Assembly (NCBI RefSeq): GCF_009646115.1
Contig: NZ_CP045721.1
Location: 186,001-250,000 of the forward strand
Origin: Pantoea eucalypti
Lineage (GTDB): Bacteria; Pseudomonadota; Gammaproteobacteria; Enterobacterales; Enterobacteriaceae
DNA: 64,000 nt
Direction: 5' to 3'
The position numbers and the translations under genes were made by a program. The notes under the pieces are model-generated. The model did no database searches and was not told the origin of the DNA. It worked only from the letters and a program-made list of their open reading frames with translations. Positions 52,795 through 62,002 of this stretch are shown piece after piece (the first letter of the stretch is position 1; each line of letters opens with the position of its first letter).

Positions 52795-53755
52795 ACAGGG
52801 TGTTTTGATTGTTAACCTTGGAACACCAAATGAACCAACGCCTGCTGCGGTTAAGAAATTTTTATCTAAATTTCTGCATGACTACAGAGTGGTCGACTTA
52901 CCGAGAATCATTTGGTGCCCCATTCTACATGGCGTGATTATCCCATTACGTGCGAAGCGAGTGGCGAAATTATACTCTTCGATTTGGATGGAGGAAGGTT
53001 CCCCTCTCATGGTTTACAGCGTCAGGCAAGCCCGTGCGCTTGAAGAAGTGACAGGTTTGCCCGTCGAGCTGGGGATGAGTTATGGCGAGCCGGGTATAGG
53101 TAGTGCAATTGACAGGCTACTGGAAAAAGGCGTCGATAAAATTATCGTCATTCCTTTGTATCCCCAGTTTTCATCTTCGACCGTTTCTTCTGTTTGGGAT
53201 AGCGTGAGCCGTCACCTGCAGACAATGAAGAACCGCTATACACCCTCCATAAATTTCATCAATGACTATGCCGATCTTCCTGCCTACATTGAAGCGTTAA
53301 AAGCATCCGTTCTGGCATCTTTCGAAGCTAACGGCATTCCAGATGCATTGTTGATTTCATATCATGGTATACCGGTAAGGTTTGTCAAAGAGGGGGATCA
53401 ATACCAGGAAAGATGTGAGTTAACGACAAAGTTACTCATTGAAGCAATCAATATGCCGTCATTGAAAATATTGATGACGTTCCAGTCAAGATTCGGCAGA
53501 GAGCCATGGTTAACGCCTTATACTGATGAGACAATTAAAAATCTGCCGAATGAAGGAATAAAAAGCCTGCATGTAATCAGCCCGGGGTTCGCATCAGACT
53601 GTTTAGAAACGCTTGAGGAGCTTGATGAGCAGAACAGGGAGATTTTTATGCATGCGGGTGGTAAATCGTTTACTTACATACCGGCGCTTAATGATAAACC
53701 GATTCATATCGAGATGCTGCGACAACTTGTGAACCTTAATCGGTTTCAGGCATGA
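52784..53755 (+). CDS. hemH: Ferrochelatase (probable second copy)
   Basis: A 323-residue protoporphyrin ferrochelatase, peripheral at the inner membrane. GVLIVNLGTPNEPTP opens the family; catalytic His194 is in LISYHGIPVRF and Glu275 in SDCLETLEEL, with the QSRFGREPWLTPYT block intact. It is outside any haem operon, has only a distant GAGG as ribosome site, and lies between two copies of a 46-bp repeat. This suggests an extra gene copy gained by transfer, with the housekeeping hemH expected elsewhere near adk. It may serve haem turnover or removal of porphyrin. Confidence 0.92.
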   Translation: MTNKQGVLIVNLGTPNEPTPAAVKKFLSKFLHDYRVVDLPRIIWCPILHGVIIPLRAKRVAKLYSSIWMEEGSPLMVYSVRQARALEEVTGLPVELGMSYGEPGIGSAIDRLLEKGVDKIIVIPLYPQFSSSTVSSVWDSVSRHLQTMKNRYTPSINFINDYADLPAYIEALKASVLASFEANGIPDALLISYHGIPVRFVKEGDQYQERCELTTKLLIEAINMPSLKILMTFQSRFGREPWLTPYTDETIKNLPNEGIKSLHVISPGFASDCLETLEELDEQNREIFMHAGGKSFTYIPALNDKPIHIEMLRQLVNLNRFQA

Positions 53756-53943
53756 TTTTCACATTCTTGTGAGCAGGATGTTGCAGGTGTCAACATTCAT
53801 AGTGAAACCAGAAGTGGGCCCTCCCGGACATGTATTTGATACGTGCCGGGACGGCCTTATAGGGGCCGCATGGAAAACCCGCTACGCCAGCTGCAAGCAA
53901 CTGTCTTATACGTGGGTATGAGTCGAAGATTATTCGAGGGCAG

Positions 53944-53967
53944 GTCAGCTATAAGCGAGGAGCGGAC
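53944..53967. repeat. Dispersed palindromic repeat, copy 5 (type B, degenerate left arm)
   Basis: GTCAGCTATAAGCGAGGAGC then GGAC. The right arm is intact; the left arm has two mismatches. Confidence 0.7.
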
Positions 53968-54026
53968 ATTGCTAAAAGCGTTCTGTATGAATCAGCGGGG
54001 AGCAGGTTAAACATCGCCTGCTCCCC
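53962..54026 (+). repeat. 46-bp direct repeat, right copy, with strong hairpin
   Basis: 53962-54007 repeats 52357-52402 (42 of 46). Its last ten bases, GGGGAGCAGG, pair perfectly with CCTGCTCCCC (54017-54026) across a ten-base loop. The left copy has only part of this hairpin. Confidence 0.8.
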
Positions 54027-54085
54027 GTTAATTAATCCTGAGTCTCGTTAAAATTGCGTCCTGTTCAGGCAAACACCCGCGCCAT

Positions 54086-54781
54086 TTACTCTACTAGCGC
54101 CACTGCCCGGATTGGCGAAGCCGATGCACCTTTAATCCTGAGCGGAAATGCCATGAAAATAAATTCGGAAGGCAAGGCTTGAAGATTAGCCAGATTCTCA
54201 ATGATCAGGCAATCAGAGCCGAGAACGGCAAGGTGAGCCGGGTATGCTTCATTATTATATCTGTCCAGCGACATGGCATCTGTACCGAAAACAGTAACGC
54301 CTTTTTCAATCAGATAATCTGCTCCTTCGCCTGATAAGCCTGGCCAGTTTTGCAAAAATGGCGCCTGGTTTGGACGACAGCTCCACTTCTCATCATAACC
54401 CGTTCGAAATATCACAATATCTTCTGCAATGATTTTTCCTTTATCAGCTTCCCAGGACTGGATCATTTCTACAGTGATGTCACTGTTCTCTGCCAGATGC
54501 GACATATCCAGGCAGCGACCCCGTCCGGTGAGCTGGCGCACGTCAATCTGCTCTATAGTTTTTCCACCTTCAATGAAATGAACAGGCGCATCCACATGAG
54601 TACCGCAATGATCGCCGAGGCTAAGTTGACAGTTATAATTGCCATCACCAGCAATGTAGTCTTCGGCACGGCTGCAGAAGAATTTTCCATGGGTTGGCCA
54701 GACTGGCATGAACTCTTCATAGAGATGGTTTAACTCAATGAGTTTATGGTGACGTAATAAAGTGATCAGATCGCTGGTCAT
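54086..54781 (-). CDS. Cyclase family protein (kynurenine formamidase-like)
   Basis: A 231-residue metal-dependent hydrolase of the cyclase/KynB superfamily. The metal motif is GDHCGTHVDAPVHF at about 57-69 (HxGTHxDxPxHF). GLSGEGADYLIEKGVTVFGT and DCLIIENLANLQ are the conserved downstream blocks. It starts one base after the stop of the MFS gene (TGATATG), so the two are translationally coupled. The pair suggests uptake and ring opening or amide hydrolysis of an aromatic or cyclic compound. Confidence 0.88.
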   Translation of the reverse strand: MTSDLITLLRHHKLIELNHLYEEFMPVWPTHGKFFCSRAEDYIAGDGNYNCQLSLGDHCGTHVDAPVHFIEGGKTIEQIDVRQLTGRGRCLDMSHLAENSDITVEMIQSWEADKGKIIAEDIVIFRTGYDEKWSCRPNQAPFLQNWPGLSGEGADYLIEKGVTVFGTDAMSLDRYNNEAYPAHLAVLGSDCLIIENLANLQALPSEFIFMAFPLRIKGASASPIRAVALVE

Positions 54782-54782
54782 A

Positions 54783-56132
54783 TCAGGCCTTTTTCAACGT
54801 TACCGTTTCTTTAATGAACCAAAGTGGAACACATGAGATAAGTAATACCGCGACAATAACCAAATAGTGCACGGTGAAACCGTAGTTGTGAATAATCCAA
54901 CCACTAATGGGTGCGACCAGAATACCAGCGATGCCAACTGCGAGGCCGATCATCAATCCCATGCTGGACGCTGCAGCACGAGGAGATGAGTCGATAAGTA
55001 AAGCATAAGCCACAGGGTAAGGTGAGTTGCGGAACAGGCCCCAAAAGATAAGAATGGCCCAGCCAAGTGTTGCGGAATGGATGAACATGCAAAGCGCCGC
55101 TGCCAGAATCCAGCCCGTAATAATGATGCCCAGAGAGCGTTTACGCCCTTTCAAATCCGAGAAGCTGCCCCACAAAATCTGCCCAATCCAGCCAGTCAAT
55201 CCGGATGCACCAGAGATGATTGCTGCGGTCGAGAGGTCGAGTCCAACTTCACGCGTCAGTTGCAGCGTCAGAAAGTTAGCTATCCCCATCTCTGCCCATG
55301 TAAAACCAAAAATCAGCAGAATACTCAATTGGCAGTTGCGGTTTTTCAGGCAAGATGCGGCATTAGCCCATACCGAACTCTTTTCAATGGTGTTCTGCAA
55401 TGATTCCGTAACGGGCGGGGTCAGATTGTTATCAACAATCCAGTCATTAACCCTCTGATGATTTTTACGTGTACCAACGATTAACTGTGCCACCAAAATA
55501 ACTAAGCCAATCAGTGGAATAAACAGAAATGCTTCACGCCAGGTCGCAAAAGCCAGAATGGCTGCGATCAGGATAGGACCAATAAATTGTCCTAGCGGAA
55601 ATCCGGTATGATGTACTCCAATAGCAAATCCACGGTTCTCTTTCTGCCACCACTCCCCGAGCAGAGCAACGTTTATCGGTTCCGACCCCCCGGTTCCCAT
55701 GCCCATTGTGACACGCAGAACCTGGAACGCTCCCAGCGTCTTACAAAAGGCAGTCGCAACACCTGAGATAATTTCCACAAGCACCGTTACGCACCAGCTG
55801 TAACAGCGCTTATGCCCGGCACCTAACCAGTCTGAGAACAAACCGAAAACCACAGCGCCAGCTAAGGTTCCAACAAAGCTAAGTGAGTTGAGCCAACCTG
55901 CCTGAACTTCGGTCAGGTTAAATGACTGCATTATTGCCGGAAGCAGAGTAGGAAGAATAATCCTGTCAATTGAGTTCATCAGGATCGCAAGAGTCGTAAT
56001 GACCAGCATCCACCAGGAGAGAGGATGCGCTTTAGGGAGAAAACGATATAGCCCGGTGCGCGGAGCGTGTTCACCGTCAGTCCAGGTCTCTTTTGGCGAC
56101 TTTTTCGTCTGTTCAGATGTGGAAGTTGTCAT
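54783..56132 (-). CDS. MFS transporter (anion:cation symporter type)
   Basis: A 449-residue inner-membrane carrier with a soluble N-terminal tail of about 35 residues and twelve expected helices. The first loop VVFGLFSDWLGAGHKRCYSW is the MFS motif A (G..SD..G..R). The central loop (TRKNHQRVNDWIVDNNLTPP) and ILWGSFSDLKGRKRSLG repeat are typical of the ACS/phthalate-permease-like group that carries organic acids. Co-transcribed with the cyclase gene. No dedicated regulator is adjacent; the TetR gene downstream on the same strand belongs with the GST. Confidence 0.88.
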   Translation of the reverse strand: MTTSTSEQTKKSPKETWTDGEHAPRTGLYRFLPKAHPLSWWMLVITTLAILMNSIDRIILPTLLPAIMQSFNLTEVQAGWLNSLSFVGTLAGAVVFGLFSDWLGAGHKRCYSWCVTVLVEIISGVATAFCKTLGAFQVLRVTMGMGTGGSEPINVALLGEWWQKENRGFAIGVHHTGFPLGQFIGPILIAAILAFATWREAFLFIPLIGLVILVAQLIVGTRKNHQRVNDWIVDNNLTPPVTESLQNTIEKSSVWANAASCLKNRNCQLSILLIFGFTWAEMGIANFLTLQLTREVGLDLSTAAIISGASGLTGWIGQILWGSFSDLKGRKRSLGIIITGWILAAALCMFIHSATLGWAILIFWGLFRNSPYPVAYALLIDSSPRAAASSMGLMIGLAVGIAGILVAPISGWIIHNYGFTVHYLVIVAVLLISCVPLWFIKETVTLKKA

Positions 56133-56829
56133 ATCTGGTGCCTTAGAAAAATATTTATTGTCAGCAGCCCTACTGATGCCGCTGGCGAGCCCAGCCCCTA
56201 TTTGTAGTTATTATTGTTATGTTTAAGGAAACAATAGATCAAAATTTAAACACCTTGGTAACATAGCTATTGCGGCTACTACCATACAAGTAGCTTGCAG
56301 TTGATACTTGACCTTGATCACGGTTAATCAATGATTAAATAAAAAAACCATTAAAGAGATCACATAACTGGACTGATTTGTCGGGTGATTTATAACCAGG
56401 CAGGCTGTTCAGGTATTAAATTGAGTTTAAAGCAGTAAAATCCGAGTGTCCGCTTCTGGCACAAAGCGGACATGCGCGCTAGCACTCTGTCTGCTGTGAG
56501 ACTGGAACTTAATGGGTCACAAACGCTATTCTTAAAGAAGTTTGGATGTCGCTATGAAACGAAGAACGCAAATTGACTCCCTGTGCCAGGTGGATCGTTT
56601 TCCGGTTTAGCTTAACAGGCGCGGGGTCAGATAATACGTAAGCGTTCTTCTGAAGAGCCCACATTGCGTATCAGCATAGATGGCATAGATAGTGGGCTCA
56701 TCGTTACGAACCGTTGGCAAAAGTGATGCATTCCTGAGTGTAAAAGCACATGCACGATCGGGCGCCGCTTCGCATTGAGGGCGCATGCGGCAAAGCTGCC
56801 CGTTCATGGAACCGCATTGCTGGCAGTTG
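56133..56829. other. Long intergenic region
   Basis: No gene. Bases 56150-56400 are AT-rich, the probable promoter zone of the MFS/cyclase operon. Repeat 56448-56471 lies near the middle. A 119-codon minus frame (56607-56966) overlaps the TetR gene out of frame and is rejected. Confidence 0.4.
56448..56471. repeat. Dispersed palindromic repeat, copy 6 (type A, perfect arms)
   Basis: GTCCGCTT and AAGCGGAC arms around CTGGCACA, identical to the type A unit at 45819-45842. No type B partner is adjacent. Confidence 0.85.
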
Positions 56830-57393
56830 CTAAGCCGGCACAGGTCCGAACGCGCGGTATGAGTCGACCAGTGCATCGAAAAGCGAGATATCTGAGCGAC
56901 TTCTGGCAAAAAGCTGGGCACCAACAATAGCTGCGAAAATTGCGCGTGCTCTGGATTCACTCTCACTTGATTCGCACACCTCCGCAGCCAGCAGAAGCTT
57001 GTTTAGCCACGCAATATTGACATCAGCAAAGGTCTGGATTTCTTTGGTCAATTCAACAGGTAAATTATCTTTTTCAGCGCCCATGAAACTGCCCAGACAG
57101 AGACGATTGTCGGCCTCAAGCGATCTTCGGAAGATTTCAGGAAAGCGATGCAGAGCGTCAAGCGGAGAGGGACTTTCTGATTCGATCATCTCAAGTGCAA
57201 GCGCGCCATCCTCCCAATATCGTCTGGCAACGGCAACACCCAGCTCGGCTTTGCTTGGGAAATGGTAGTAAATACTCGCCGCTTTGATACCAACCTCTTG
57301 CGCGAGGTCGCGGAAATTCAAACCATTGTAGCCCTGAGATTGGGCAATTTTCCTGGCCGCCAACAAAATGGCTTCCTTTGAGTTCGTGCTCAT
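56830..57393 (-). CDS. TetR/AcrR family repressor (paralogue of 6801-7370)
   Basis: A 187-residue repressor. The HTH is LNFRDLAQEVGIKAASIYYHF; NRLCLGSFMGAEKDNLPVEL and GAQLFARSRSDISLFDALVD match the first TetR protein at the same places. GGGAGG lies nine bases before the ATG. An operator-like sequence (57454-57473) is directly upstream, and another set lies upstream of the GST gene on the same strand, so it likely represses both genes. Confidence 0.9.
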   Translation of the reverse strand: MSTNSKEAILLAARKIAQSQGYNGLNFRDLAQEVGIKAASIYYHFPSKAELGVAVARRYWEDGALALEMIESESPSPLDALHRFPEIFRRSLEADNRLCLGSFMGAEKDNLPVELTKEIQTFADVNIAWLNKLLLAAEVCESSESESRARAIFAAIVGAQLFARSRSDISLFDALVDSYRAFGPVPA

Positions 57394-57453
57394 CCTGGTG
57401 CCTCCCGACCTGGTAGGATCTTTTAAACTGGTAAGCTTATTTTATAGCAAACC

Positions 57454-57473
57454 CCTAACGGTTGACAGGTAGA
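57454..57473. promoter_or_regulatory. TetR operator upstream of the second tetR
   Basis: CCTAACGGTTGACAGGTAGA shares CTA-C--GTTG-CAGGTA with operator 2 of the first cassette (6729-6753). It lies 60-80 bases before the tetR start. Confidence 0.55.
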
Positions 57474-57641
57474 TTATCAGTTAGCGCAATGAGTTCACTC
57501 CTTCCAGAGGGTTCATGCAGATGTCGTTCCATCATAATCGGGCAAGCGGCATCGACAAATGACGCTATCAGGCACAAGGCGGTGACCGGGAAAGTCAGGG
57601 AATGGCGATCCCGGCGTACCGGAGTGTTGATTGAGAAGCGC

Positions 57642-58349
57642 TTACTGGGCTGGCGAATCCAGCTCAGGAATGCCGCTGTTGCGATCAGAGTAGGCCGCCT
57701 GGAAAGCGGGACGTTTTGTCCAGCGCTGCCAGTACGCATCTAAGAACTCAAAACGCTCGTCCAGTGGAGTGGCATTGACCGGGAATTTCGAGAAGGCGAT
57801 CGCGGTTGCCAGCGTTATGTCCGAAAAGGTCGGTTCATTGCCGCCAAGCAGCCATTCGCGGCCGTCTGAAAGGTGGCGATTGACCAGTGCGGCGTGAGCC
57901 AAAGCTTCCTTACGGCAGTGTTCGCCCCACGCCTCATTTTTGGTCAGTTCCAGCTTAAAGCCGAGACCGGTGTGCAACACGTGAAACGCAGTAACGATGC
58001 GATACAGAATATGCACCCACACCCGGTTATCCCACATGTTATCCAGACCCTGTTCCAGTGCTGTCTCCCCCATGATTCTGCGACCAGGATAAACCTGGTC
58101 CAGATAACGGACGATGGCAGCCGTTTCGGAAATGTAACTACCATCTGTCAGTTGAAGGGTGGGCGTTTCGCCCCACGGGTTCATATTCAGGTGACGCCAG
58201 CCACGCTGTTCTCCTACAGAAGACATGTCATAGATGGTCTCATTAAATTGGTCAGCGATGCCCTTTTCGTGCAGGAACAGGCGTAGACGCTGAGGGTTCG
58301 GAAAAGCTGAAGGCGAGGTGAAAAGGTGAAGTTTAGCAGTCATGGTCAA
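57642..58349 (-). CDS. Glutathione S-transferase family protein (second)
   Basis: 235 residues. Thioredoxin-like domain KLHLFTSPSAFPNPQRLRLF, then GETPTLQLTDGSYISETAAI with cis-Pro and the Glu-Thr glutathione contact, then an alpha domain with WLLGGNEPTFSDITLATAI (N-capping box). AAAGGA lies before the ATG. Its promoter region has two operator-like repeats; it is followed by tetR on the same strand 248 bases on. Differs from the GST at 5958-6665 in detail, so the two may act on different electrophiles. Confidence 0.9.
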   Translation of the reverse strand: MTMTAKLHLFTSPSAFPNPQRLRLFLHEKGIADQFNETIYDMSSVGEQRGWRHLNMNPWGETPTLQLTDGSYISETAAIVRYLDQVYPGRRIMGETALEQGLDNMWDNRVWVHILYRIVTAFHVLHTGLGFKLELTKNEAWGEHCRKEALAHAALVNRHLSDGREWLLGGNEPTFSDITLATAIAFSKFPVNATPLDERFEFLDAYWQRWTKRPAFQAAYSDRNSGIPELDSPAQ

Positions 58350-58374
58350 TCCTTTAAGTGAGTGGCTGGGATAA

Positions 58375-58451
58375 CTAACTAACGTTAGGTAAACAAACCT
58401 TAGCGGGCAACCTGACGTACGTCAATACCTATCTAACATTTGTTAGGTAAA
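58375..58451. promoter_or_regulatory. Two TetR-type operators upstream of the second GST
   Basis: 58375-58394 (CTAACTAACGTTAGGTAAAC) has a perfect CTAACGTTAG core. 58427-58451 starts ACCTATCTA and ends TTAGGTAAA; it matches operator 2 of the first cassette (6729-6753) at 21 of 25 positions. Confidence 0.7.
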
Positions 58452-58680
58452 TCGTTTTGTGTGTCTTTCCGGTTGATACGATATCTCACCGCGTGCATCG
58501 CTGAAGGCAGGGAATAGGATGAGTCCAGAGGGTAGGGCGAATACCAAGACTGGTAAGGTCTGATACATACAGGTGTAAGGGTGCAATGCAATTTCGCGAT
58601 TGCTGTCGGCAGTTCAGGGTCCGCTAAGAGCGAGAAGCGGACCTTTTACCTCGGTCCGGGATACCGGATTGTTTAGTCAG
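58452..58680. other. Intergenic with a type B repeat
   Basis: Repeat 58619-58642 near the LysR stop; otherwise nothing. Confidence 0.4.
58619..58642. repeat. Dispersed palindromic repeat, copy 7 (type B)
   Basis: GTCCGCTAAGAGCGAGAAGC then GGAC, with GTCCGCT/AGCGGAC arms perfect. Confidence 0.8.
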
Positions 58681-59589
58681 TTATATGCCTTCCTTGCTGC
58701 GTACCTCTAAATCGGCAATAGATAATTGCAAATGTTCCAGAAACGCCTTCACTTTGACAGGTAGATATTTTCTGCCGGAATACAGCGCGTAGAGCACCAG
58801 ATCTTCAGGTTCGCGATTACAGTTAATTTTTATAAGGGAGCCGTTGTCGATTTCGGATTCACACGCATGGAGAGGCAAAATGGCGAAGCCAAGTCCTTTT
58901 AATGCAGCGGCTCTCGCCATCTGTCCGCTGTTCACCTTGTAACTGGAATGTACCCGGACGGTTTGGTTTTGTTTAAATCTCCAGGGCGTTCCCTGGAGTA
59001 CCGACATACTGGTAATGCAAGGGATGTTGGCTAATTCATCTGGCGATCGTGGCAAGGGGTAACGTTTCAGAAGTTCTGGTGCGGCCACCACACAGCTTGG
59101 CCAGCGCAGAATTTCCCTGGCAACCCAGCTGGAATCTTCCAGTGGTCCACGCCCAAAGCGTAATACTAGATCAAATCCGTCCAGTAATCCTTCTGTTGGA
59201 TCCAGCTGAGTGTCACAACTGAGCTGTATTTGTGGATGCCTGATGCAGAAGTCAGCAAGGATATCGGCCATGAATGGAAGGTCTGGGGTAATGATCTTCA
59301 GATGGCCTGAAAGTGAATCACCGAATAGGGATACTTCTTCAAGGGCATGGTCCAAAGCGCGCGTGAGCGGTGTAATGGATTGATATAGTTGTTTACCGGC
59401 TGCGGTCGGAATTATCTTGCGGGTTGTGCGCTCCAGCAGCCGCACGCGAAGTTGTTGTTCAAGTAAAACGACATGACGGCTGACATTGGATGATGGCAGT
59501 TGAAGCTGATCTGCTGCGAGCTTAAAGCTCAACTTTTCATAAACAGCCTGGAAGCAGATCAGCCACTGCATCTCAAATTTCTCAATCAT
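58681..59589 (-). CDS. LysR family transcriptional regulator
   Basis: A 302-residue LTTR. MQWLICFQAVYEKLSFKLAA and QLQLPSSNVSRHVVLLEQQL form the HTH; the effector domain begins about residue 90. It is divergent from an FAD monooxygenase across 100 AT-rich bases and probably activates it. An inverted repeat TTACG-TTT-CGTAA (59667-59679) lies just before the monooxygenase start. Confidence 0.9.
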   Translation of the reverse strand: MIEKFEMQWLICFQAVYEKLSFKLAADQLQLPSSNVSRHVVLLEQQLRVRLLERTTRKIIPTAAGKQLYQSITPLTRALDHALEEVSLFGDSLSGHLKIITPDLPFMADILADFCIRHPQIQLSCDTQLDPTEGLLDGFDLVLRFGRGPLEDSSWVAREILRWPSCVVAAPELLKRYPLPRSPDELANIPCITSMSVLQGTPWRFKQNQTVRVHSSYKVNSGQMARAAALKGLGFAILPLHACESEIDNGSLIKINCNREPEDLVLYALYSGRKYLPVKVKAFLEHLQLSIADLEVRSKEGI

Positions 59590-59689
59590 AAATTATCCCA
59601 GTAAATGAGATTAATAAAACTATATTGCCATATTTATCAGTAATAAGGCGGTCATTACAATTTCTATTACGTTTCGTAACAGGAAGAAG

Positions 59690-60805
59690 ATGATGACCAG
59701 ACCTAAGAAAATTGCCATCGTAGGGGCCGGGATTGCTGGAATGGCGCTGGCAATACTTGCAATCAGACAGGGCCATCAGGTCAGCATATTTGAACGTGGC
59801 AGCACCGTATCCACTTCAGGAGCGGGTGTGACGTTGTGGCCCAATGCCATGTTCGTCATGCAGAAGATGGGTCTGGACAAAAAGGTAATTCAGGTGGGTG
59901 GTACGCCCTGCATGATGCGCCAGTTTGACCGATATGGTCTTCTTCAGTCTGAGTTCGATATTTCAGCAGTAAATTCACTATGCGGTTTTCCCAGCGTGAC
60001 AGTCTTACGACGTGAGCTACTCAGCTTACTGATCGGTGCGCTGGATAGTCTGGATTGCGAGATCAAATTCAGTTGTGCAATCACTACTGCAGACGTAATG
60101 AAGTTAAGCCAGGAGTTTGACCTGGTCGTGGGGGCTGACGGGCGTATGAATTCAGTCGTCCGCCAGGCGTTGTATGCGGAGAGAATACCTCCTCATTATC
60201 ATGGCTTTGTGAACGTAATAGGAGTAGGCAGGCAACGAGAGGGCAGCCTGAGCAATGCTATCGATGATTTTCGAGGCCGGGGGGAGCGTTTTGGCATCGT
60301 GCCGGTGAATAACGAGTGGTGCTATTGGGCAGGTGCATGGAACGCTCCTGTTAACGATGAACGCCTTCGAGCGCATTATTTCGATGAGTTGCATCAGCGT
60401 TTTCAGGACTGGCCTGATCCTGTGCAGAATGTATTGCAGTCATGTGATAAAGCATTAATTAAGTGCATTTTTGTTCATGACATTGATCCACTTCCTTTCT
60501 GGCATCAGGACAATATTTTACTGATCGGAGACGCGGCTCATGCTTCCTTACCGACTTCCGGGCAGGGAGCATGCCAGGCGCTGGAAGATGCATGGCATTT
60601 GGCTCGCTTATTGAGGGAGATCGACGATATAAACATTGTTCCGGAAAGCTTTTACCAACTAAGACATAGCAAGACCTCAGCAGCACAGCTGACTGGAAGA
60701 CAATTCGCTGATAAGATTTTTTCTGAACAACCTGAACCACTGTTGCCTGCCACTAATATTTCTACTGCTGAACTCAGTCGGTTTTGGATGCAAGGTTTGA
60801 CGTAA
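59690..60805 (+). CDS. FAD-dependent aromatic-ring monooxygenase-like protein
   Basis: A 371-residue class A flavoprotein hydroxylase. IAIVGAGIAGMALAILAIRQ (GxGxxG, residues about 8-27) binds ADP, DLVVGADGRMNSVVRQAL is the DG motif, and ILLIGDAAHASLPTSGQGAC is the GD motif. Two ATG codons in tandem (59690, 59693) follow AGGAAG. The likely role is NAD(P)H-dependent hydroxylation or epoxidation of an aromatic or isoprenoid compound, under control of the divergent LysR regulator. Confidence 0.9.
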   Translation: MMTRPKKIAIVGAGIAGMALAILAIRQGHQVSIFERGSTVSTSGAGVTLWPNAMFVMQKMGLDKKVIQVGGTPCMMRQFDRYGLLQSEFDISAVNSLCGFPSVTVLRRELLSLLIGALDSLDCEIKFSCAITTADVMKLSQEFDLVVGADGRMNSVVRQALYAERIPPHYHGFVNVIGVGRQREGSLSNAIDDFRGRGERFGIVPVNNEWCYWAGAWNAPVNDERLRAHYFDELHQRFQDWPDPVQNVLQSCDKALIKCIFVHDIDPLPFWHQDNILLIGDAAHASLPTSGQGACQALEDAWHLARLLREIDDINIVPESFYQLRHSKTSAAQLTGRQFADKIFSEQPEPLLPATNISTAELSRFWMQGLT

Positions 60806-60908
60806 TAGCCATTTAAAACCCAGTCATGGTGACCGGATTTGTCTATATGTCAGCTGGACACAGAATTAACCAGCGCGCCGATGGTTATCTGAGCCCGGAC
60901 CTGGCAGG

Positions 60909-60970
60909 GTCCACTTCTGGCACAATGCGGACGATCGGCGCTGAAGGTCCGTTATGAGCGAAAAGCAAAC
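60909..60970. repeat. Dispersed palindromic repeat, copy 8 (type A + type B)
   Basis: Type A (60909-60932): GTCCACTTCTGGCACAATGC then GGAC. Type B (60947-60970): GTCCGTTATGAGCGAAAAGC then AAAC. They are 14 bases apart. The region 60806-61021 has no gene. Confidence 0.8.
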
Positions 60971-61021
60971 GTCAAGCCTATGAAGTAGAGATGTTATGCC
61001 ACATTAGACATAACATCCCTG

Positions 61022-61528
61022 TTATGAATCGGTCTCAGAGTTCCTCCTCATGAGGAACTCGTCATAATATACCCCGTCAACGCATAGTGCAGCGGTGTCT
61101 GTTGCCCACTTGATGAATCCGAAGGAACGATAAAGCGCATACGCAGACCGGTTAGTGGTAACCACGGTGAGTTTTACTGTTTTAGCTGAGCTGGCGGCTT
61201 CCAGCGCCGCCTCCATGAGACCAGATGACAGGCCACTCCCTCTCATCCCGGAGCGAACATACATTCCCCAGATATTTGCAACGTGGCTCAGTTTAGGCAG
61301 CGAGCTGCGGCTAACGCCAATCATGCCCTGCAGAATATTATGATGGTCGTATCCGCCAAAAACATGGCTGGCTCTCAGCTGTTCGGCAAAGAACTGCAGT
61401 GGCTTATGATTGCATTCCTCGTAAGAGGCACCAAAGGCGTCAGGATGAAGCCGTAAAGCTTCCAGCCTCAATTCTCTGAAGTCGCCAAGATCGCTTTCGG
61501 TGATGCGCCGTACCGTAAATTTTTCCAC
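61022..61528 (-). CDS. GNAT family N-acetyltransferase
   Basis: A 168-residue acetyltransferase. FTVRRITESDLGDFRELRLE starts the fold, and the acetyl-CoA loop is MYVRSGMRGSGLSSGLMEAA (RxxGxG). Middle LHPDAFGASYEE is common in a subgroup annotated as ribosomal-protein or small-molecule acetyltransferases. Substrate unknown. Confidence 0.88.
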   Translation of the reverse strand: MEKFTVRRITESDLGDFRELRLEALRLHPDAFGASYEECNHKPLQFFAEQLRASHVFGGYDHHNILQGMIGVSRSSLPKLSHVANIWGMYVRSGMRGSGLSSGLMEAALEAASSAKTVKLTVVTTNRSAYALYRSFGFIKWATDTAALCVDGVYYDEFLMRRNSETDS

Positions 61529-61685
61529 TGCTGGTTCCCTGGTGTCATTGATTTAAATTTTCATAGCTCACTCAATTTAACATAAGAGTTCGATCCCGAA
61601 TCGCGTCAGGCAGACTCCGCTGTACAGAATCAGCTAACTTCAGATATGTTACCCATGACATGCCACCATATTCATGGAGTACACC

Positions 61686-61928
61686 ATGCCGGAGTTCTGC
61701 TTTTTTAAGAAAGGTCAGCACATCGCCGCCCTGGAAAGATCTGACTCGGAAAAAGCCGCACAACTTGCCGGTGAAGGCTGGGAAAAGCAGTTTGAAGAGG
61801 TTAGCGCCGCCGATGCCGAAAGCGCGCTCGCCAGACTGGCAGATATGCGAAAAGAGGAAGTGACGACGGAGCGCGCTTTCATAACGGGGTCCGTATTCAG
61901 CAGTCTCCTCACAGCCATTCTCAAATAA
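61686..61928 (+). CDS. Small hypothetical protein
   Basis: 80 residues from ATG 61686 (GGAG seven bases upstream): MPEFCFFKKGQHIAALERSD, a helical charged middle (SAADAESALARLADMRKEEV), and a weakly hydrophobic end (FSSLLTAIL). I recognise no family. Good ribosome site and codon pattern support a real gene. Confidence 0.6.
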   Translation: MPEFCFFKKGQHIAALERSDSEKAAQLAGEGWEKQFEEVSAADAESALARLADMRKEEVTTERAFITGSVFSSLLTAILK

Positions 61929-62002
61929 CGGACGACTGGCCGCGTTTAATGACCCTGCCAGCCACTCGCTTTTAACATAAGGCTACGGTTACAAACTGTG
62001 GC

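Larger units (their letters stand above)
53756..54085. other. Intergenic with repeats
   Basis: Holds a type B repeat (53944-53967), the right 46-bp repeat (53962-54007) and a perfect 10-bp-arm hairpin (53997-54026). No ORF. Confidence 0.5.

Noticed and set aside
57455-57739. 94-codon minus ORF between GST and tetR
   Set aside because: Overlaps the GST C-terminus out of frame and the tetR operator.
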